Source of the DNA: JAKSSM01 sp045629065
GTDB lineage: Bacteria; Bacillota; Clostridia; Peptostreptococcales; Anaerovoracaceae
Assembly (NCBI GenBank): GCA_045629065.1
Contig: JAZQQK010000048.1
Location: forward strand, 1-19,221
Direction: 5' to 3'
DNA length: 19,221 nucleotides
Shown: positions 14,597-19,221 of the stretch, piece by piece
Position numbering within the stretch: position 1 is the first letter of the stretch
Layout of the letters: every line of letters begins with the position of its first letter
Program-made: the position numbers and the translations under genes
Notes under the pieces: generated by a model
Told to the model about the DNA's origin: nothing
The model's input: the letters and a program-made list of their open reading frames with translations, nothing else
Databases searched by the model: none

Positions 14597-15393
14597 TAAA
14601 GATTTTACTTGATACAATGGGTGGAGATCATCCCGAAGAAAACATAAAGGGCTACGAACTAATCAAGGGGAAATACGATGACCTTGAAGTAGTGATGGTC
14701 AAAGATAATACACCTTCAGAATCCCTAAAATCGGCCTATGAAGCCCTAAAAGGTTCAGATGAATATAGTGGACTGATTTCGATGGGAGAGACGCGAGAGG
14801 TGATTATAGGCGCTATGAACTATATCGGTCTAAAGCCTGGTGTAATTCGCCCTGTAATCTGTCCAATTCTCCCTACGATAACAGGTGGCTATGTAGGACT
14901 TTGCGATAGTGGTGCGATTGTAAATGTTACACCCGAGCACATGCTTCAATACGCAATACTGGGAAGTGAATTTATGAGAAGGGCATGCAACATTGAAAAC
15001 CCTCGCGTAGCACTTCTAAACATCGGTGTAGAAGAAGAGAAGGGCGATCCACTTCATAAAGAAGCCTTTAAACTTTTAAAGGCGTGTGATGAGATCAACT
15101 TTGTTGGTAATATCGAGGCACGTGACTTTCAGACAGGAAATTATGACCTAGTAGTTTCAGATGGTTTCTCCGGTAATATTATGCTAAAGGCAATCGAAGG
15201 AATTAACGAAATTATAATTAAACTCTTTGGACAGTATCTGCCAAAGGAAGCTGAAATAATGAACTACCGTAATTATGCGGGAGCCGCAGTCCTAGGAACG
15301 AATAAATTAATAATGAAAGTTCATGGCTTTGGAGATGCAAGAGCAATCGCCAGGGCAATCGAGCAGGCCTACTTTATGGCAAAGAACAACTAA
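14593..15393 (+). CDS. plsX: Shortened PlsX-type phosphate acyltransferase
   Basis: PlsX interconverts acyl-ACP and acyl-phosphate at the membrane surface, supplying PlsY for phosphatidic acid synthesis (family knowledge). Seen: LLDTMGGDHPEE (5-16, the family's DAMGGD), LCDSGAIVNVTPEHMLQYA (103-121), PRVALLNIGVEEEKG (137-151), INFVGNIEARDF (168-179), VVSDGFSGNIMLKAIEG (187-203), and the ending YAGAAVLGTN...VHGFGDARAI. The length of 266 residues is short against about 330-340 usually. About 40-60 residues are missing between the N-terminal motif and the normally Gly-Asn-Thr-Gly motif, here SMGETREV (63-70). The reading frame is intact, so this is a compact variant and not a broken gene; whether it is active is open. 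Its ATG overlaps the preceding TGA (ATGA), with AGGAGAG upstream. Last gene of the operon. Confidence 0.85.
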   Translation: MIKILLDTMGGDHPEENIKGYELIKGKYDDLEVVMVKDNTPSESLKSAYEALKGSDEYSGLISMGETREVIIGAMNYIGLKPGVIRPVICPILPTITGGYVGLCDSGAIVNVTPEHMLQYAILGSEFMRRACNIENPRVALLNIGVEEEKGDPLHKEAFKLLKACDEINFVGNIEARDFQTGNYDLVVSDGFSGNIMLKAIEGINEIIIKLFGQYLPKEAEIMNYRNYAGAAVLGTNKLIMKVHGFGDARAIARAIEQAYFMAKNN

Positions 15394-15403
15394 AAATAGA
15401 CAA

Positions 15404-15434
15404 TAAAAAAATCGCTTATAAAAGCGATTTTTTT
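15404..15434. terminator. Bidirectional terminator overlapping the protease stop codon
   Basis: ATCGCTT / AAGCGAT with an ATAA loop (15411-15428) is flanked by a run of seven A and a run of seven T, which also pair. It lies in the 22-bp gap between convergent plsX and the calpain gene. The protease stop codon (15416-15418) and its last codons lie inside the hairpin itself. Confidence 0.88.
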
Positions 15435-18400
15435 ATTCTATCCATTCTTATTGAATCTTGCGATGTATTCTTTTCAATCACATTGTGAAGTGCCTCTTTA
15501 TCATTTGGTTTAGTCACTTTGCAATTGTGAATTTCGGAAAGTGCTTTAGAAGATTTAATGCAACTGTTCTTCAGGCGTTCGATATGCTCCTTTGTAGGCT
15601 TGTATTCTTCTTTGTATTTACTCTTATCAGTATTAAGCTTGGTTGCTTCAATGAGTGTCTTGAAAGCTTCAGATTTAATCAACACTTCTTTCTTAAAGTC
15701 ATCTGAAACATTCATACCGAGTGATTCCATATCTTTTAATACTTCTGATGAATGGTTAGCGACTAAACCCATGATTACATAATTATCGGAGTTAGCAGCG
15801 ATTTCTTTCAGTTTATTAGTGGACTTCATTTTTGCATAACCAGCCGTGTTAATATTATTGTGCCTGTCATTGTTAATAAAATCTACAAGCTTATTATACA
15901 TCTGCGTTCTGATTTCTACGTTGCGATCTGGATAAGCAAGACCGTTGCTAGAAAGATGCTTTGCAAATGATTGCGCTCTAGTGATGGCCTGGTATGCGTT
16001 TGAAGGGAAGCTTGCACGCTGATTCAGAATATCATAGTCAGCAACCGAATTCTTCGTTTTTGGATTATTCAGGAATGCATGCAATTGTTCGCACACATTA
16101 GCTGCGTTATACCTTTCGATTTTTCTCCATCCAGCATCAAAAACATTCTCTTTGAAACCAGGCTGTTGTTCACAGTATTGTTTGTACACTCTACCTGATC
16201 CAATCAGCGTAGTCATGGCCTCTCTAATTTCAGCAGGGTTGCCTGGATTCTTGGTTAAGGATTCTAACGCATTCTTGGAAGCCGTTCTAAAGAGATTGAA
16301 TTGTGATGAATTTTTCCATTTAGGGATTCCATCTGTTTTTTTAAGGTTTTCATCGAGTTTCTTTACGAAATCGAGGAATTGATGTTGGTATTCACTAGAA
16401 GTTTGAGCATCTTTCATATTGATAGGTTTTAAATCTATTTCGCCAGTTTGAATACCACGAAAATATTTTTCAAAAACTTTTAGTTCAATCCTTGAATAAC
16501 CGCCCTGGTCTTCGTTACCAACAATAGTTCCATCATCATTCATGACAGCACCGCGACCTTTATGAGGATTTCTTAGAAGGACATATTTTTTACCATTTGG
16601 AGCCTCATCATAGCCAACAAGGGAATAAGCATGCCTTGGAGGCAAGTAACTACTCATTCTGTAGTTGTCGTTTTCCCACTTAACTGCAGTTTCCTTGCCG
16701 ATATCTTTATAAGATCTTTTAGTCATTGCGGTTGCAATCATTCCTTTGTCTACGGCGTCTTTAATAGCATTAAAGAAGGCATCATCTTTTTCATCATATG
16801 CAGGAACTTCGAAATTCTGAGGAGCATAAGTGGTATACATAGATCTGATTAGACTTCCTTTACCAGTCAATGCGTGCATAAATAAACCAGGAGAGCCGCC
16901 AGTGATTACGTCGAAGCTGTCTCGTTCTACTTCTTCACCATTTACTTTTCTATCGGGTCTATTAGGGTCGAAATATGCCATAATTTGCGATTTTGCAAAG
17001 GCCTTCTCCATAATCTGTACCCAAAGAGCACCATGAGCAAGTCCCTCCTGCGCATTTTGAAGCATTAAGCCTTGGTTTTGAGGGCCCTTGACAGGGTCCA
17101 TATAAGTTGGAATTTCTTTATCAACAGTGACATATATAGGATCTCCCGCGGCGCTGAAGAAACGCACAGTGACAGTGTCACCATTATCTCTCATCGAATT
17201 CATAATTACTTCTGGGCATTTCTGAGCGACTGATGCAAGTGTTGACAACAGATAACAATCTCCGATACCACCTTGGCGAACATCAGCTGGTGAAGGCACA
17301 CCATGGAAAAGTGGCTCTTTGCTTCTAACTAGATCCTTTTGATAATTCAATTTGGAATATTTGACTTTATTATTGGCGTCTAGTTCTCCATGGAAACCTT
17401 TTGGCTGAGAATTATCATCATGGAATATGTAATATTCAGCTTCTTTGCTATTACGATCTGGCACTTCAAGGTTACCAAACGCAATGCTACTGAAATTATT
17501 ACGAATATCTTCAATTCCTGACTGAAGGGAATACAACTTATTTGCATATTCAGGCAAATCGCTATAGTCGTATTTCATCATCTCGTTAATGATATTATTG
17601 CATTCTTGAGCATTATTGATAATTCCCTTTAAGTTAAGGGCTTTTTCGGAATATTCGGCAGTTTCGTGCGTTGCAGAATTATCCAAATCTAAGCTGACAT
17701 ATTTATCAAAAGCATCTGCCATTTGGTGATATTTTTTGCCGAGCTTTGCATAAAGATTCTTGAATTCTTCCTCTGGCGTAATATCTTTATTTTCTACTTC
17801 GTTGAGGTTCTCTTCACCGGAATCGAAATTCCAGTTTTCTTCGATGTTGATATATTGAACATCATCGAAATCATTATTGTGAGCTACTAAAAAATCATGG
17901 GTATTTATAAGCAAAACGCCTTGATCGACTAATGACTGATTGTCCTTATAAAGCGAGGTACTATCTGTTTCATCAAGTCGTTTAAGTTCATCTTTAACAG
18001 TTTGCTCTTTTTGGGCGTAGTCTTCATTCTTAGATTTATCTCTTGAAAGTGCAGCATTTTCTATTTCATTAAATGAACGGGTATTGCGCTGCTTAACGTT
18101 TTTATTGGCTAGATTGATTACCTTAAAATCTTCTAAAGCCACATCACAAATATCGCTCAATTCATCTTTAGTATGAGCGTTTTCTTTATATTCGTCTTTA
18201 TACTTCTTTGGATCAGTCTCGAGCTTATACATTTCGAGTAAAGACTTAATGCGCTGACTATGTACATGCATAGTATCTACGAAGCGATCGTCAATATTCG
18301 CAATGTTAGCAGTACGAATAGCATCAATTATATCATCAGGATGATTAGCTATTACGCTGGCTGCAATAAAGAAGTCGCGGTGATCACGCATATAGTTAAG

Positions 18401-19221
18401 CTTTCCAAGTTTGTCTAACTTGTCATAAGCCTTGAAATCAAACTCTAAATTACGACCACCATTAAGAATGTTTAGAATATCATCAAATCTTTTGTTAAGC
18501 TTTTCGTCAATCTTTTCAGGGTTGGCAAGCACATATTCAGTGAAAGCTTCTGCATCTAAAGCAGCATCAGAAAAAGCAGAATATGCGTTTTCTGGCAAAT
18601 TCACACTTCTTTCTATTTCTCTATATTCGGCAACATCATAATTATTTCTATCGAAGATTTCAGCATCAAATTTATCGGTTTTCCGAACATTTGATAAGTT
18701 AACTACCGTTAGTGCTGTTTTGAATGCCGTAAATTGTGGCATAGTAAGCTTGTCTTTATTGAAGCCCTTTTGATTAGTGCAATAATCGGAATAAGCTTTA
18801 GCCGTGGTCCTAAATTGCCTGATCCTATTCTGCAATACTCTAGGCAATACATCTTCTTCTTTAAAAATGTTTTGGACATTTTTGGCTTGTGCGACAAAGT
18901 TAGTATATGCTATAGGCAAATCCTTGCCTGTCAATGGGTATTTTTCTAAGTTAGCGACTACATCATCAATGAAAGAACTATACTTTCTCTTATAGGCTTT
19001 TAAATCTAATTCATTATTAAGGTTCTTAGTTGAAAGTCGGCAATCGCAATAATTGTATTGTCGCATGCAACGTTCAAAGGCACGCCATTCAATTTTTGAG
19101 TAGCCACCTGACGCAATAGTTGCAAAAAGTTTACCGTTTTTATCATAACTCAAACCTAAACCTTTGTGAGGGTTTCTTACATAAACATAATTTTTGCCAT
19201 TCTTATCTGTTTCTGTTCCGA
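15416..19221 (-). CDS. Tandem calpain-family (C2) cysteine protease, N-terminus beyond window
   Basis: 1267 residues visible; the frame stays open to the window edge, so the protein is longer. A TTG at 19151-19153 is not the start, because conserved sequence continues upstream. Numbering from that TTG: a complete calpain-like domain at about 612-900 has RQGGIGDCYLLS (626-637; Gln627, Cys633), PPRHAYSLVGYD (838-849; His841) and LLRNPHKGRG (859-868; Asn862), the full catalytic set (nt about 17255, 16631, 16568). At the edge, YVRNPHKGLG followed by ASGGYSKIEWRAFE repeats the end of such a domain (RNPHKGRG...QGGYSRIELKVFE), so a second protease domain precedes it. After each comes a similar helical region (about 16-370 and 884-1232), joined by an acidic linker (about 370-460). 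Calpains cut proteins at limited sites, usually with Ca2+ (family knowledge); no EF-hand is evident. Location and substrate are unknown. Confidence 0.85.
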   Translation of the reverse strand, partial: GTETDKNGKNYVYVRNPHKGLGLSYDKNGKLFATIASGGYSKIEWRAFERCMRQYNYCDCRLSTKNLNNELDLKAYKRKYSSFIDDVVANLEKYPLTGKDLPIAYTNFVAQAKNVQNIFKEEDVLPRVLQNRIRQFRTTAKAYSDYCTNQKGFNKDKLTMPQFTAFKTALTVVNLSNVRKTDKFDAEIFDRNNYDVAEYREIERSVNLPENAYSAFSDAALDAEAFTEYVLANPEKIDEKLNKRFDDILNILNGGRNLEFDFKAYDKLDKLGKLNYMRDHRDFFIAASVIANHPDDIIDAIRTANIANIDDRFVDTMHVHSQRIKSLLEMYKLETDPKKYKDEYKENAHTKDELSDICDVALEDFKVINLANKNVKQRNTRSFNEIENAALSRDKSKNEDYAQKEQTVKDELKRLDETDSTSLYKDNQSLVDQGVLLINTHDFLVAHNNDFDDVQYINIEENWNFDSGEENLNEVENKDITPEEEFKNLYAKLGKKYHQMADAFDKYVSLDLDNSATHETAEYSEKALNLKGIINNAQECNNIINEMMKYDYSDLPEYANKLYSLQSGIEDIRNNFSSIAFGNLEVPDRNSKEAEYYIFHDDNSQPKGFHGELDANNKVKYSKLNYQKDLVRSKEPLFHGVPSPADVRQGGIGDCYLLSTLASVAQKCPEVIMNSMRDNGDTVTVRFFSAAGDPIYVTVDKEIPTYMDPVKGPQNQGLMLQNAQEGLAHGALWVQIMEKAFAKSQIMAYFDPNRPDRKVNGEEVERDSFDVITGGSPGLFMHALTGKGSLIRSMYTTYAPQNFEVPAYDEKDDAFFNAIKDAVDKGMIATAMTKRSYKDIGKETAVKWENDNYRMSSYLPPRHAYSLVGYDEAPNGKKYVLLRNPHKGRGAVMNDDGTIVGNEDQGGYSRIELKVFEKYFRGIQTGEIDLKPINMKDAQTSSEYQHQFLDFVKKLDENLKKTDGIPKWKNSSQFNLFRTASKNALESLTKNPGNPAEIREAMTTLIGSGRVYKQYCEQQPGFKENVFDAGWRKIERYNAANVCEQLHAFLNNPKTKNSVADYDILNQRASFPSNAYQAITRAQSFAKHLSSNGLAYPDRNVEIRTQMYNKLVDFINNDRHNNINTAGYAKMKSTNKLKEIAANSDNYVIMGLVANHSSEVLKDMESLGMNVSDDFKKEVLIKSEAFKTLIEATKLNTDKSKYKEEYKPTKEHIERLKNSCIKSSKALSEIHNCKVTKPNDKEALHNVIEKNTSQDSIRMDRIKKSLL
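15458..16504 (-). repeat. Calpain protein helical module, copy 2
   Basis: Residues about 884-1232 (TTG numbering). Matches copy 1 in order: GGYSRIELKVFEKYF, VYKQYCEQQPGFKEN, SFPSNAYQAI, FINNDRHNNIN, KMKSTNKLKEI, NYVIMGLVANHSSEVL, KTLIEATKLNTDKSKYKEEY. Similarity is at protein level only, showing an old duplication. The period between copies is about 868 residues. Confidence 0.75.
18044..19108 (-). repeat. Calpain protein helical module, copy 1
   Basis: Residues about 16-370. Counterparts of copy 2 in order: GGYSKIEWRAFERCM, AYSDYCTNQKGFNKD, NLPENAYSAF, ILNILNGGRNLEF, KLDKLGKLNYM, FFIAASVIANHPDDII, KSLLEMYKLETDPKKYKDEY. Order and spacing agree throughout, so the module after the first protease domain and that after the second share an origin. 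Confidence 0.75.

Noticed and set aside
14593..15393. plsX as a pseudogene
   Set aside because: The frame is unbroken, the end motifs are well kept, and the start overlaps the preceding gene in a normal ATGA arrangement.
19151..19153. TTG as the start of the calpain gene
   Set aside because: The frame is open for 22 further codons to the window edge and these encode YVRNPHKGLG, homologous to the catalytic-Asn motif of the downstream protease domain; no ribosome binding site precedes the TTG.

Overview
The window looks like chromosomal DNA from a low-to-moderate-GC Gram-positive anaerobe of the Clostridia type (inference). Pointers are strong AGGAG-type ribosome binding sites, heavy AGA and ATA use, a RsbU/SpoIIE-type membrane phosphatase, and fatty-acid kinase (DhaL/DegV) plus PlsX phospholipid genes. 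I cannot name a genus. No rRNA, tRNA, insertion sequence or CRISPR array is visible, and coding density is very high: the longest non-coding stretch is about 204 bp.

Region 1 (1-9114, + strand): the 3' end of an unknown gene, then a complete proline biosynthesis set proB-proA-proC. Fourteen bases after proC, with no terminator between, come two paralogous giant genes (983 and 1005 aa). Their N-terminal parts carry an atypical kinase signature, DRHxxN followed by a GIDNDxSFG metal-binding motif, which resembles the FAM20/HipA/PI3-4-kinase side of the kinase superfamily. Their C-terminal halves are long and helical. The two genes share an almost identical leader and N-terminus, and the leader of the second copy keeps what looks like a scrap of the proC 3' end, which suggests tandem duplication in place. 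A strong bidirectional terminator closes the region.

Region 2 (9162-10994): a minus-strand membrane-anchored HAMP/PP2C (SpoIIE-type) serine/threonine phosphatase, and a divergent AT-rich promoter region with an extended -10 element on each strand and an 8-bp inverted repeat.

Region 3 (10995-15393, + strand): a tightly packed four-gene operon with zero or overlapping junctions. It encodes a single-pass membrane protein of unknown function, a polytopic acyltransferase-like protein, a fusion of the fatty-acid kinase FakA (DhaL) with the fatty-acid-binding protein FakB (DegV), and a shortened PlsX. The last two suggest an exogenous fatty-acid activation and acyl-phosphate module feeding phospholipid synthesis.

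Region 4 (15416-19221, - strand, runs off the window): a very large calpain-family (C2) cysteine protease. One full catalytic domain with Cys/His/Asn is visible, and the end of a second catalytic domain sits at the window edge, so the protein contains at least two protease-plus-helical modules in tandem. The most novel content is the pair of FAM20/HipA-like giant kinases with the tandem-calpain protein about 6 kb away, all of them large multi-domain proteins with eukaryote-like catalytic domains.
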